From Macrostomum hystrix (Eukaryota; Platyhelminthes; Macrostomidae): DNA of 64,000 bases. A model generated the notes under the pieces. It saw only the letters and a list, made by a program, of their open reading frames with translations, searched no databases and had not been told where the DNA came from. The DNA lies in contig CATNEN010000010.1 of the NCBI GenBank assembly GCA_950097015.1, forward strand, positions 1,566,501-1,630,500, written 5' to 3'. Shown here piece after piece: positions 1-13,509 of the stretch. A program made the translations under genes and the position numbers. Position 1 is the stretch's first letter. The number at the start of each line of letters is the position of its first letter.

Positions 1-1446
1 ACCAAGTAGCACAATGATTAATGACTGTAATAGACTAGAGGCTGCGACCTCAACCCGCATAAATTCTCTCGCCAGATGTTGCTACGGTATTGCCCCCCTC
101 GGATCGAGGGGTTTTAAAGATAATATATATATCGGTGCGGAGGGCGGGAAAAGATCCGCCGCTCCAGTTAGTTAGAGACTCACTTTGAGCTCCGCTTAGA
201 TAAACTAGAAAATCATTGTGTTTGCGTTCTTTCTTAAGTAGAATCCGTGATAACGATCTAGAGAGATCACTACGACCAGCCGGTATACTGAGTATCGATA
301 GTCGTTAGGAGTTATAGCCTTCAAGACTTTTAGACTGCAATAAACCGCTAGACAAATTATAGGAAAACTACAAGTGAAGAAGAAGAGACATCAAAACTTG
401 AAGCGCTATAGTAGGTTTGCTCAGTGTCCCCGAAGTCCGTCTATACTTAATTTAATGCGCTTTTGTGCTTCAAGTTCTATCACGTATAGTTTTCATGCGT
501 TTCAGACCGGACTTTTAAAAAAAAGTCAGGGGAAATCAGCATTTTTTGTTTCTGTAGGTAGCGCTTGATGAAAATAGCTAGCTTGTTTTTGTAGCGAAGT
601 TGAAAATTCATTTAGCTGTAAAAGCCAAGTAATCTTAATTCCTAATTTGTCAACAAAAAGGCTGTCAAAGCACTATTGTAGTATTACAATCGCATTGGCG
701 AAAGGTATTTAGTTGCAATATATACTAAAATTCTTGAAACAGGTAAGAATTTATTAACTTCAATCTAATGTAGCCATATGGCAATCATGCATGCAAAACA
801 ATTGCTTGGATAACATTGAGATAGTTGTTGTACCACTGCACCATGCATGCTCTTTTAAATTGATTGTCATACGTTAGAATACGCCGAAACTCGAAGTTAC
901 TTAGACTCTGCATCCTTTTAAAATGTGTCCAAATAGCAGCAGTATTGGCCCGTCATACATTTAAACAATACTCGAGCAAAAATAGACAAGTGAGAAAATC
1001 ACTTGAATGAATTGAATGAATCCAAGAGAGAAAGGCAGAGCCCCACATAGAATAAAAAATCTGATTAGCTTGATGAAAAAAATACGCTCGAAATGGAAGA
1101 CAAGTGCCATTTCATCCGTCTCCTATCGATGGTTTGCTGATTAATTTTTTGTCGAGAGACACGAGTCCCTTCTGAGTCCTGCATGCGTGATGTGTTGGCG
1201 GCATATTGCACACTACGCATTGCGGAATCGATGCGGGCTTTCAGTTTTCTGCTATGTTTTCCTCAGTTGCCATGGCACCTGCGAAACATTTTTCCTAGTG
1301 CGAGTTGCTTTATATATGTCCAAATGATAGCTATTCCGTCATTTTGCGAGGCAGTGATTTATTTGATTTATTTAGAATTCACAGAAATTATTTTGTTATT
1401 ATTCACAAATTATTCACAGAAATTATTTAGAAATCACTTTGGTGCA
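1..1446. other. 5' flank without a recognised gene
   Basis: This stretch is AT-rich and shows no coding domain. The reading frame of the next gene stays open upstream to about 1183, but 1183-1446 has AT-rich, low-complexity composition unlike the coding part. It ends in short repeats containing ATTCACA at 1380-1420. A 3' splice-site-like ATTCACAG ends at 1419, 27 bases before the chosen ATG, so part of this stretch may be 5' UTR or intron. Confidence 0.5.
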
Positions 1447-4400
1447 ATGCTACCTTTAATACCATTGCTTTCTATCTTACTAATCCTTCCTGCGCCGGGG
1501 CTAGGCCAGAGCAACCAGAACATCACCTGGGTGATGGAGAAGATCGGCCATCATCCATCTTTCGTGACCTACGGCACTCAGCTGCGCTTCCGTGTCACCG
1601 GCACCCTGCCGAACGGCATGGTTACGGAGGTTCGCGCAGAGATCTACACCCCGAGTGACTCCATCTCCGCCCTGTTCTCTCTCTGCTCTCCGCAAGTAAT
1701 CTCGATCGGTCCCAACCTGCTAGGATCCAACATGACAGAACTGAACAACCAATGGATTCTGGAAGCCAAGGGAAACGATTATCGGAACGAAAGAGCTTCG
1801 CTCACCATAGTAAATCTCACAAGCGTCGGCTCGAGCGCTCTAGTATCGGACAACCAAATCGTGTTCGAATTCACGTCGAAAGTTTTGAATTCTCCGAGAA
1901 TGGTGAACAACATGACCTACAATGTCAGCTTTGGTGCTCGGTACGATAATAATTCCAAGATTTGGATAGGTCAGGCCTCTTACGCGTGGTCCAATCTGAC
2001 AGGAAACTCGACCACGACAACCAACTCGCTGACCCTTTCGGGACCATCAAGCCTGAGGATTGGAGAAACTGGAGTATTTACTGTTACCTTCAGAACTGGT
2101 GCGATGCTTAATCAGCTGATTCTAGACATTTTCTCGCCTTTTAACTCCACTGATTTAATGTCTATTTGCTACGTTGGCATCGGAGACGATACTGGAAAGT
2201 CCTTTTCGTGCGGCTCCACCGAGGGAAACCTCACCTACCCGAAAAGAATTCTGGTTGACCCAGACTCTGGAGAGTACTACAATTCCATCGCCACCTTCGA
2301 TGCCGGGGAACTAATCAATGGGGAATTCAGGACAATGGTGACGTCTGCGATGGATGACACAATTACTTTCAAGATTGCGGTGCGCATGCTTAGTGCATGT
2401 GTACCTGGCACTGAGTACAAAATCGGAGTAGCTGCTCAGCACAACTTCGCGCAGATTTGGATTGACAATCTAAACGTCACTGCTGTAGCGGCCAACTGGA
2501 GCACTCCGATTGAAACGTTACCAACGGCAAATATTGCAGCAAAGATGGACCAGATCCGAATCGGCGCATCAACATCCGTTTTTGTAAACATTAGCACGCC
2601 TAGAAACACGACATTCCCGATCAGCGTTGAACTGTCTTTGCCATTTAATGACACGCAGGCAATCATGGCGTTCCAAAGGCTGCGTGTTGTGCATGTCGGA
2701 CGCAATATGCCTTGTATTTATTATAGCAACAAATCCATCGCCACAGCCAGTTCGGTCGGAGATTCCGTTAAAGATCATGTGACGTTTAATCTTGGAATGG
2801 TGACAAACCTTGGAATTAGGAGCGGTCTGTATGATGACACAATCGCCATGGAGTTTTCCGTCCTGCTGCTAAATCACTCCCTCATAGCTTCAGGAGGCGA
2901 GGTTAAGGTCATTGTCGGAGCTAGATTTGGTTCCATCATCTGGGTGGCGGCTCAAAACTTTACGGTCGTAACTTCGCAGCAAATATACCCTGCAACAAAA
3001 CTGCCGCGTGTTTCATTTAGCAACTTGATGTCAACGGAAAACATCTACAATGGCACTGCTAATGCATTTCTGGTGGAGATCTACCAGCCAGTTGGAACAC
3101 AGTTCGAAAACATGGAGATTGAGATAGAAACAGTGATGGACAACAATCGAGCCGTGCTGTCTATCTGCAATGTGCAGATTGTTCACATTGGCAGCCACTT
3201 TGTTAACATTAGTGAGAAATCATTGTCTGTGATTAACGTATCGACTGCAGACGATGGCAGGGTCAATAAGGTCCTAATAAAATTCCCCGGAGGATTCCTT
3301 TCGAACGTTGGCTACATGGACTACCCGTGGCTGTCTGAGAAGAATTCGATACGATTCAATGTGTTTGCCTTTATTACGCCACATTACATTGTAAACGCCT
3401 CAAATCTGTTTAGCAATACCTTGTACTGGATCTCCTGCCGTATCACGAATACCCCAAGCGTTCCGTTTGCAAAGCAGTTCAACCTCCGGTACGACCCAGT
3501 CACGATGTTCAACAGTGTTTCCATTGCTAATCAGTCCGTAGTAACCACCGCAAGGCAGACCCCAAACACCACCGTGTGGGTTGGCGGCTCTTACACAATG
3601 CTAGTCAACATGACCAGCGTGCCTCAGGCCTACGGCCACTATAGCATCTACGCGACTTCTTTAAGTGAAAACCTCAATATCTGTCGCATTGGACTCTCAA
3701 AGAGGGGCAGGAACATTCCCTGCTTGGGTTCCATGATCAGTCCGAGCAAAGCCTTATTTGCTAATTCCGAGTCAGTTCGGGACTACACTCTTGATCTGCT
3801 AAACTTCGCGAATTTCGGCCAGACAAATAGGCTTTATTCTGGTAGCGATAACTCTGCCCTATTTGATGTAGTTTTTCAACTAACATCCGGCACTACAGGA
3901 CTAAAGGCTTATGGTAGAAGTTCCTTCAACCTAGGATCCAGCACAATTTGGACAGATGCGGTGAATTTGACTGCCAACGCCACTTTGCCGGAAGTTAATT
4001 TTAGCCCGAAATTTAACATTCAAATGAGAAACAATTCGGACCAGGTAGTTGTGAACGGATTCCACACTGTCGAGCTGGAAGGCTACCTGCCCGTGGACAC
4101 CATCGGTAATTATACTGTTGATTTCTTGGTTCCCTTCAACTCTTCCGACCACGGGAAGATGCACATTTGCTCCCTGCGCTTAGTAACCGCCGGTTGGAAT
4201 CTACCGTGTGTGAATGACTCGCGGCTTTCAAGGCGCTTCTATGATACCTATTCCACCGGTGTTTACGACAGGGCCGAAATTGCTCTGGGACTCATCCAGA
4301 ACATAGCTATCACCGGTCCCGTAGAACAAGTCGATAACAAAATTAGAATCGAAGCAGAAATATTTATCAACGGATCCCTGACCAGCCCAGGAGAAACTCT

Positions 4401-6660
4401 TTGGATTGGAGCGCTCGTCAACATCAGCAACAGTCGCATTTGGGTTGGTTCAAAGTCAATAACAGTTGTCAGCAGCATGCCATCATTGGAAAAACTTCGT
4501 CCAAGTGTTGCAGTCACCGATCGGCAGCCTATTGGCATGCGAATTTTCGAAGAAAGACTTTTCACATTTAACATTTCTATGGCCGAAGCGCTTACCAACA
4601 TGTCGATTACCATATTTACCAATGTCAGTTCTGGCGAGGCCGTGTTTACTCTCAGAGACTTTAACCTAAGTTTTATCGGATCAAACTTTTGTTGCCTTGA
4701 CCGTGTTAGGCTTGTCTTTAGCAATGAATCGACGCTGGGCAACTCCCAGGCTGACAGGCTGACCGTGTCTGGCATTATCGCCAACTCGGGCATCTGGCGT
4801 CGCTACCAGTGGGCCCAGTACAAAAAAGACCACGACGTGATTCAGCTTCAAGTCAAGGCTCGCCTTACAGACCACACTCTAAACTTTATCGGCGCCGTGC
4901 AGAATATTTATTGCCAATTGACCTACAATGGACTCACCGTCATTGGCAAAGCGCCTGTCCAGGTGATCGCAGCTCCGGAGGACAAGCCGCAGTTGCAGAT
5001 CTTCCAGACCGAAATCCTGACCTTACCCCTAACCAGCAAAACTCCTGGAACACAGCTTCAGCTTAACATCCGCCTTAACCATACAGAAAACTCTCGCGGA
5101 AATGCCTACAATGTGAATCTCTACTGGTATTTGCCGTACATTCTTGGCTACACAGCTCTTGTTCAGTCGGCTCCCGGATCCGTGACCATAGTCAACAAGA
5201 CAGACGTCAATGAAGGCTTAGTCATCTCGATTCCTTCAGTTTTCTACACGGAAGAGATTACGGTGACTGTCAACGTTACTGTAGATCCACGCAGAACCCT
5301 TAGCATTGGCAGCGGTATCACTCCTGTGACACTTCTCGCCGATGCCTTCTATACCTGTCGAAACAAGTCAGCCGGTCTAACTTCGATTGAGGCTCTATCC
5401 ACCTACACGCCCACCTACCGCAACACCATCGAGATCTACATACCCGACTGCTACAACCCTCTCGGTATGGAGTCCGGCGGCATCCAGGACTGCCAGATCA
5501 CAGCTAGTGGTCATCTGGGAAGTGACGTTGCGACAAAGGGCCGCTATAACTCAGACAGGGCCTGGTCCAGTCCGCACCGAGGCCCACCATTCTATGGTAG
5601 CGAATACCTGGAGATTAGCCTAGGCAACCGGACTAGAGTCACGGCCGTTCGCCTGCAAGGCCATGGCAGCGACGCGAACAACCGGGTGGACACATTCTGG
5701 CTGCAGCACAGCGAAGAGGGGCTACTTTGGTTTGACTTCACCGCTAGCGGAACTGGTACCAAGGAGGTAAACGTATTTGAACTTCGAATTGTGAATTATG
5801 AGCTTTCTCATTTTATTTTATTTCGGAAAAGCTAGACGTTCTTGGAAAATTTTAGTTGATTCTGTGACCCTAACCTATATGGAGATGTGCAGTGGACATA
5901 GTTTGGTATAGCGAAGCTAATTAACATTCAGATTTTAAATAGAGGTATTGATTGTAGATTGAATTTTACACTACAGACATTCAACGCAAGTTACAATGGC
6001 GGCTCAGCATACGTCACACTGAGTCGTCCGGTTGCCACACGATTCATTCGTTTGCTCCCCCTGGCCGGGGCGCCGAGCAGATTTAGTCGGTCACTGCGCG
6101 TTGAGCTCTATGGCTGCCGCTTGACAGAGGACAACCCGGTAGCTGAGGCCTGCTACGAGATGACAGCAACAGTTCCCGGCGCTTCGCCCCAGGGCCGCGG
6201 ATACGTAGTGAACCCCGCTGACGGCGTTCTGTTCGTCTGCATGCTGAACCGGCCTGGTGGGCACAGCCGTTGCTCGCGCACCGCCGACTTCGGCGCCACA
6301 TGGGAGCGTCTTGACGACCTTGTCAGCCAGATCGGCTTCGTGCAGCCGGCCGCCTCACGGCTCTATGGCACTTCATATGACCATGCCTGCAGGGTTCGCT
6401 CCGACGACGGCGGCTGGACCTGGAGCACCGTGTCCGAGGAGGAGTACGCGGCCAACCTGCCCGCCGGCCGGCAGGCGGTCGAGGTGCCCTGGTGGGACTT
6501 CAGTAGCAGCAATGCCAGCGCTCTATTTGGCGCCTACGGCTTGACTTTCAACTCTAGCCACGCATTCAGCGTCGACATGCAGGGCCTTCACCTGAGCACT
6601 GATGGGCTCAATAGGACCTGGACGCTCATCACCTACTGGTCGCAGCACGGCTGGATTTGA
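1447..6660 (+). CDS. Large secreted Cys-module protein with discoidin domain
   Basis: Two exons are read, 1447-5766 and 5977-6660 (phase-0 intron), giving about 1667 residues. I chose the ATG at 1447 because a hydrophobic signal peptide follows at once (MLPLIPLLSILLILPAPGLG). Residues ~30-1250 hold about seven modules spaced ~165 residues apart. Their shared core is hxIC followed by a beta strand, GxN and often PC (for example MHICSLRLVTAGWNLPC near residue 905). Cores lie near residues 77, 238, 406, 572, 743, 905 and 1067, with N-glycosylation sequons throughout. A discoidin/F5-8C domain spans the intron (about residues 1338-1495, ending VELYGC). After it come two Asp-box-like motifs (TADFGATW and SDDGGWTW). 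No transmembrane segment is visible, so secretion to matrix, glue or cuticle is inferred. I do not recognise the module; the discoidin call is firm. Exon 1 is unusually long for this window. Confidence 0.85.
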
Positions 6661-8287
6661 TGCGAAATTTGACTTGTCGGGCTCTGAGCATCCATGCTAG
6701 CAGCCGAAGTGGATTGCGTGATGAATTGATATAAGAAAAGTAGGATTTACGCCTAGAGACGGCTCATTATACTAAAGCTTAATAATGAGCTAAACAAGTC
6801 AATTTTTAGACCACGATCAATGCTTCGGCTGCATAGCAGACATACTTTGAGCCCAATACAAGCGATCATAAAGTCGATTAACTTTGGCTGCTCACGGATC
6901 TAACACTAAAGAAATTCTGAAAATGTAGATCTACCATGCTACGAGCGTATATATTAACGGCACAGTCTCCGTCCTTTATATTAATTTTGAAAGAAAACTT
7001 TTTTTTTATCAAAATTTATCTGAAAGTTATTTAAATATCGAAGTTTTTCGTTTGCAATTGATTAGTCGGAAAAGAAATTCGTTTCCTAGATTTTTTCAGT
7101 TTTTTTCTTTGAAATCACACAAATCCACAAGCTATATGCCTTTTTACGTCATTAGATCCACAATCTAAAATGCATAAAATAATATTTATTTTTCTCGCAG
7201 AAAAATAAGTCGTTGAGGTGTATCGCGATTTCGTCTAAATTAATTCGCAAAATTTTTCAAAATAAACACGAAGACAAACGATAAACTTTATTCCAAAGCA
7301 ATAAAAAATGCAGTTAAAACAATTTGATTTTCTGGGATTTGCCTCTCAAAAGACACTCAGTCTGGTCTGAGCCGGGGAAGCGTGCAGCGGGCTTGGCGAT
7401 GAACAGGAACATCGCCTTTGTTTGTTGCCATGGCTTCGCAATAAAATAGAAGCTATATGCAAATTCTACAGACTGGCAAGGAGAAACAGATACCATCCGA
7501 CAGATTCGTGTAGGGATAATTCCCATGATTGGTATGGGATGAATCGTGAAGCAAGTGGGGAATTGTGGAGAGTTGCTGCCGCATCGTTTGCGTCACTATG
7601 CAGGCTAAGCATTGAAGCAAGCGTAAGCTATTGTGAGAATGCAAAATTGACTGCGCTGATTTAATCAGAGAACTTGAAATATTCCTTCCTCTATTGCCCA
7701 CTTCAGAGTAGAAGTCAAAGGCGGAGGTGAAGAAGATTTTTCGAATATTATTTTCATATGATCGACTACATTTTTAAACATAATACTTAAAAGTAGCCAA
7801 GCTATTTTTCATCAGAACAAGCTTAAAAGCAAACAACAAAATGGACTTGCGTTTCATAGTTCTTTGTGCGTACTTCGCATTTCCATTAAGTAAATAACGC
7901 GGTCCATTGGCAGGGCAATTAAAATATGCGTCAGACGGGCTACTCAATAATGATCCTTTCCCCAATACTTCGAAAAGTAGGGAAGCGCATTGCGTTGTGC
8001 GGTCCGCTAACGAGCAGCCTATTTTTCATTGTCCTCTCCTTGTAGGCTATTGACGTCTAGTAATTATAGTCCTTGGTCTAGACAGGGATATAAAGCTAAA
8101 GAAAGGTCGAACAGTTTCGACGGGAAGCTTCGAGTTTTAATTACCAAACTTTTTTGTTCCCCCCGAGCCTGGACTAATGAGCTCTTGCCGAGCTGTTATA
8201 AATCAGATGCACTTTGCAACGACGCAAAGGATGCTGACCTAATTTTTGTTCGGACTTGTCTTGTCTCGAAAACTTGTTTGCATCGGA
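6661..8287. other. Intergenic, no gene seen
   Basis: This is an AT-rich spacer between two genes on the same strand. Short open frames near 7.3-7.7 kb lack domain similarity and overlap each other on both strands. An AATAAA at 7261 could serve the upstream gene. No repeat array is present. Confidence 0.5.
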
Positions 8288-11200
8288 ATGTACGGCCTCC
8301 TTCTTGAGGGACTTCGCAGCTTCGTCATGGAGCACTATGGCGACGACATGTGGTTCTTCCTGATTCGCAAGTCCGGAATTGAAATAAAGAGCTTCTCCAT
8401 TCACGAGGTGTACAGTGAGACCATCATACCGAAGATCCTGGCCACTGCATCTTCTAACTTGAACATAGACGTGTCCACCTTGGCTTACGCCAATGGAGAC
8501 TACTTTGTCTCCTACCTGTCCAACTTCGGCTACGACGGCGTTCTCCGCGTTCTCGGCCGCAACCTGCGGGACTTTCTGAACGGGCTGGACAATCTGCACG
8601 AGTATCTACGCATGAGCTACAAGAAGCTGCGCCCGCCATCATTTTTCTGCATGAACGAGAGCTCCACTGGCATCACACTGCAGTACCGGACTCGCAGGCA
8701 GGGCTACACGCACTACGTTCAGGGCATGATCATTAATATCGGCAAGACATTCTACCAGACCCGAATCACTATCACTGTCATCAACTTGGAGGAGACCAGC
8801 GAGATGACCAACTGTGTCATGCGGCTGCACTTTAACAATACCAGCTTCCGGGTGAGACCAGGAGAGAAAAGAGTTTGGAAAGGGCTAATACTTTCCTGGT
8901 CGCCGGGAAAACCTCACTGAAAATTGCGCCCCAAGTCCGGCTCTGTTGTCAATACAAATTTGCAGAAAGCGATCGATGACTTCCCCGTACCCTCGGAGGT
9001 TTTCTTTGAGGTCTTCCCTTTCAACATTGTCTTCAACCGCGGCCTGGAGATCACTCATGCTGGCGATGGCATCTTGAACGCTTTGCCCGACCTTGAAGGC
9101 ATGCTTGTTAACGAGGCATTCCTGCTTACCCGGCCTATGATCCCCTTCACCTGGGATAAGGTGAATTTGTATCAAGCGATGCCTAGTGCCTTTATGAAGC
9201 ACTCGGTGTCGATTTTTTTACTTTATAACAACCTCTAGTAAAGGTAGAATTTAGCTAGATTTTTCATATGAAAACTACTTTCAGGTGATCATGCACACCA
9301 ACAACGTGTTCGAGATCATGTCGCTGCAGAAAATGGATGAAAAAGATCAGGAGGCCCTGAAGGCTCTCACTGAAGAAAAGAACAGAAAGACAAGTGGTAA
9401 GATTGCCTGTTGTTGCACCCAGATCTAATCGAACCCAGACTTATAAACTGAGTCGCCCAAATGTCTGACCAGGTGGCCAGGATAAGTACAAGACGAGTTT
9501 GAGCTCATTGAGCACTTCGCTGCGGCTGCGCGGCCAGATGAAGTATATGGACGGCTGGGATGCCATCGTGTTCCTTGGCACACCGCAGCTGCAGGATGTG
9601 GACACGATGCAGCGGGCCGGCCTGTTTGTGAACGACCTCAGCATGCACGACTCCTCGCGCGACATGGTGCTGTGCGGCGAACAGCAGCAGGCCGAGCTGA
9701 AGCTGGCGCTGCAGCAGCAGGAGGAGAAGAGCAAGCGCTTTCAGGAGGCCCTGATGCGGCTGGACCTGGAGAGGAAGCGCTCCGACGAGCTTCTGTACCA
9801 GATGATACCGAAACAGGTATGCAGAGCGGAACCCAAAAAATTGGCAGAATCCTCTTATAGTTCTAGTTATACAAGGATTTGAAGACAGCCCCTGAAAGCG
9901 TGGTACGGAGTAGCCCTAAACCTACTCAACCAACCATAAACTTTTCGCAAAAACATAAACAGGTCGCTGACAAGATACGCACTGAAGGCACATCAACGAG
10001 GATATGCTCAACTTTCGATGACGCCACAGTACAATTCAGTGACGTTTGCGACTTCAAAAACATCTCGAACTTGATAACGCCGCAGCAGGTTGTAACTTTG
10101 CTCAACACCATTTACGCCTGCTTTGACGAGCTCACAGAGAAGCATCGAGTCTACAAGGTGGAGACAGTTAATGACGTGTACATGATTGCGTCAGGAATAC
10201 CTACGGTTACGAAGTTCCACGCGGCCATTATGGCCGAGATGGCACTGGAGATGGTGTCGGCTGTCACTTCGATTGGCGACCCTTCTGACCCAGGCAATCA
10301 CATCAAGATCAGAGTCGGTGCGTGGGAGAAGCTTGAATGCAGGTCCCTGATTACTTTTGAAAATATTTAGAAATTCTGTTGAGTTAGATACCTGAAAAAT
10401 TACTCGTATTTCAGGACTGAGCCAATAGAAAAGGCTTGGAAGTTATTTAAAACTATAGCGATTCAACATACTACTGATGACTTTCATTCAGTAGTATAGT
10501 TAAGAACTCGCCCCTGCAGGCATTCACAGTGGCACTGTGATAGCCGGCGTTGTCGGGCTGAAGCTGCCGCGCTACTGCCTGTTTGGAGACGTTGTGAACA
10601 CGGCATCCCGGATGGAGTCCAACGGCATGAGCCAGCGGATTCACATCAGCGAGGACACTAAGGCCAGGCTCGATGCGTACAAGGTGTACCAGACGTCACT
10701 GCGAGGCGAGGTTGACATTAAGGTAGGCCACCCCGCACCCAGTACGCTATCAAACTGCCTGATGGCTGCAAGATGTTGCAGCTTTAATTATGCTGTGATT
10801 ACGCCGATGGTGACCTTTGAATCACGGGAAACCTGCAGGCAAATGGAACGCATTCTTGATGGGAAAATGCCCACAAATGCGTGCATTGTGCAAGCGTGAA
10901 AAACGACCGTTTGCAAAGCTCGCAATAGCAGCAGGCGAGGCTATTTAAGTACCACTTGATGATCGGGATTCGGATTATAGCGAAGGAGTACTTTTTGCAT
11001 CGGCATTTTATCTTGCTACGAAGAATTAGTGCTCTTTTCACTTATTTTTCTTCTTTTTTTGCGTGTTGCAACCTTCTCTGTACGGGATTAGCTCGTATAT
11101 GCGTATTAGAAGGGTTCGAACAGCTAGCTATTCAGGCGGCTCTTTCGTCTAGCCATTTCACTCCTCGAGACCCCATGCTTCGCCAGTGAGTTGTCAGTAC

Positions 11201-11752
11201 TCACTCCGCCAACCACCTCACTTCACCAACTGCCTGCACTTCGCAAACCGCCCCACTCTACGAAACACTCTCACTCCGCCCAACACTTTCACTCTGCAAG
11301 TCGCCTCACTCCGCCAACCGCCTCACTCCGCCAACCGCCTCACTCCGCCAACCGCCTCACTCCGCAAACCCACCTCACTCCACTTGCATTCGCGTTCAAG
11401 CGAACTGACAAAACAAACAAACTTTCCAGACAATTGCCTAAAATGCTTATAAACAATATTCTCTCAGGGCAAGGGCAAGCTGGTCACTTACTGGCTTGAG
11501 GGCCGTCCGTCACCCAAGACAGACACAGCTGTGTCCAAGCTGCTTTCAATGCTGGACCTCGAGCGCAACAAGCTGGCCGGCAATGTGAGTTCTTCGGCCA
11601 GCGCGCACGACTGGGGCGAGACTGCGGAGTCCCGGAATGCCTCTATGACGGACCAGGTCAGCGAGGCCAGCGCCCGAATCGAGGCCATGAGACCGCCCAG
11701 TGTGCTGGAGGGACACCAGTCACCAGGGGTGGCCATTGCCAGCAACAGCTAG
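8288..11752 (+). CDS. Atypical soluble guanylate cyclase, Gyc88E/beta-3 type
   Basis: Seven exons are read: 8288-8851, 8966-9205, 9285-9396, 9473-9816, 9963-10317, 10520-10722 and 11468-11752, giving 700 residues. The start MYGLLLEG is the conserved N-terminus of H-NOX haem domains. Order: H-NOX (1-185), with the proximal haem histidine in LDNLHEYL and YRTRR where the usual motif is YxSxR; HNOBA/PAS-like region (about 190-370); coiled coil ending LLYQMIPKQ; class III cyclase domain (about 421-605); Ser-rich tail. The cyclase keeps both metal aspartates (FSDV and NDVYM, the second normally GDAYM). It also keeps the guanine-selecting Glu (KVET) and Cys (RYCLFGD) and the NTASRMES Asn/Arg pair, so one chain carries all catalytic residues, as in subunits active as homodimers. 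[13 protein letters not shown] is closest to insect Gyc-88E and nematode gcy-31-like subunits, linked to oxygen sensing. Making cGMP in neurons is family knowledge. Confidence 0.9.
11195..11385 (+). repeat. 17-bp tandem repeat in cyclase intron 6
   Basis: The unit is about CACTCCGCCAACCGCCT. It is perfect for three copies near 11320 and degenerate upstream. It lies inside the 745-bp intron between the last two cyclase exons. Confidence 0.85.
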
Positions 11753-13509
11753 ATCTGTGGGATTTAGTACAATTTACACACAAGCATTGGTTGACGAAGC
11801 TGAATGAGTTGCTGTGCTCCAAGTTTGCTCGTGGTTTTGAAGAAATAACAATAACACTCGATGTCAAAACTCAAATGTCTGTGATCAAAAGATAAAGTCC
11901 TATTTTTCCAGTGGAATTGTCAGCAGCCAATCATAATCGTACTCGTACCTCCAGATCAGTCTAGACCAACAGTTCAGAACATTGACTTTCCACTAAATTA
12001 GAAAATAGCTTAATAAAAAATTATAATCTTATTTAGTTTCACTAATTTTTATCTGGTTTAAATAGAGCATGCTTAGACATAACAGCACAAACAATCAGCA
12101 AAAACTTGAAACGGAACTTGCACGTCAGCTAGCACCTTTGTCTCATAGCTAGAACAGCACCACAGAACGCTTAAACAGCTGAAATAAACTAAGAAAATGT
12201 TTCACAATTTAAAGACTATCTGATATTATTGAACCGCAACTTGCTACGGGCACTACGGGATGAAGGAGTTGAACAAGCAAGGCAAAACTGTAATAGGGCA
12301 GAGTCAAGTAGGACACTGAAACTGTCGCCAGGCCACCGTTAGATTGATGGCAGAGCTGAGCGACTCCACGGGACAGACAGGCGGGGGACAAATTCGGCTT
12401 GAAATCCGAGTACCATGGCCACCGCTGCACCAGGGCATCGCATAGCATCAGCATCGAAGTAGAATCAGAAAAGCCCCTGTAGAAATTTGTTCCCAAATGT
12501 CCCTAGACTTTCATCTCCCCCATACCGCTGCACTGACGCGGGGTTCCAGAATTTCAGGCGCACCAATAACATATCAGCATCCACGGCGCCTCTTCGCAGT
12601 CCAGCCTGCACACTGCCCTCTCACCGGTCGATAGACAGCACGCTGGGTTGGCTTCCCTTCCCTCGTAAATTTTTCCTGTCTCTGTTGGCGGTCATAAGTA
12701 TTAGAATTCCACTGCCTGGTTAGTTTCCCATCTCTACCTCCCACTTTCTCCCCCACTCAAGGCTCCAAACATTTCGCCGGATCAGTCAAGGTCCACAGCC
12801 GACAGGCCCGCAGTCAGCGCTCTCTACGCCACCAGGATTTGTGAACGCCAAGCTTTTCGCCCCCCTCCTGGCAGCCTCTTTTAATTCTTTGGCTGGCCTT
12901 AATTTCGGTCGAGTTTTAAAAGAACGAGAGTGAGAGAGAGGGGACACAGCCTCTCCTCTTCCTTTCTATCGCGCTGTCAGGCCGGCAGCCCTCTTTCTCC
13001 AGTACAGTTTCTCCCTCATTTTTCCCATTTTGTAACTGGCACGCTTTCTGCTCAGCTGAGAGGCAACGAGAGAAAGATTCTGGTTCCGCTTCTCCTTACA
13101 ACGCTGTGTCTTTCGACGCTTGCATGCGCAAACTACAAATGAATTAGACCACTTCCGTTTTGCCCCGTATCTTGTTTCGACCCGGCCACTGACCTGACGG
13201 TCGAGTGGCGGTCACAGCACAATCAGGAGTCTCTCCTGTTTATCCCATCCAACTCTTTTCCTAAACTCGTTTTCGACACATCTCGTCAACAAGCAAATAA
13301 CTGACTGTGCCGGCAAGCAGCCAAGCCATTTTAAACTGACCTCGCCAAAGATAGCTAAGCTCTAGCTCCTGGACCACCAGCGGGAGCAGATCGAAATCAC
13401 CTGGATTTGCTAACCGCTTGACCGGTTCGCCTCACCTTTTGAGCCGGCACCTGGCCGCCATTCCGGTTTGTCCCACCTGCTGAGCCGGCACCTGGCTGCC
13501 GTCCTCGCC
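11753..13509. other. Cyclase 3' end and junctophilin 5' flank
   Basis: No coding domain is seen. An AATAAA at 12012-12017 could end the cyclase transcript. From about 12,500 the strand is pyrimidine-rich and probably contains the junctophilin promoter and leader. Just before the start codon, a segment TGAGCCGGCACCTGGC occurs twice about 44 bp apart (near 13439 and 13483). Confidence 0.5.
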
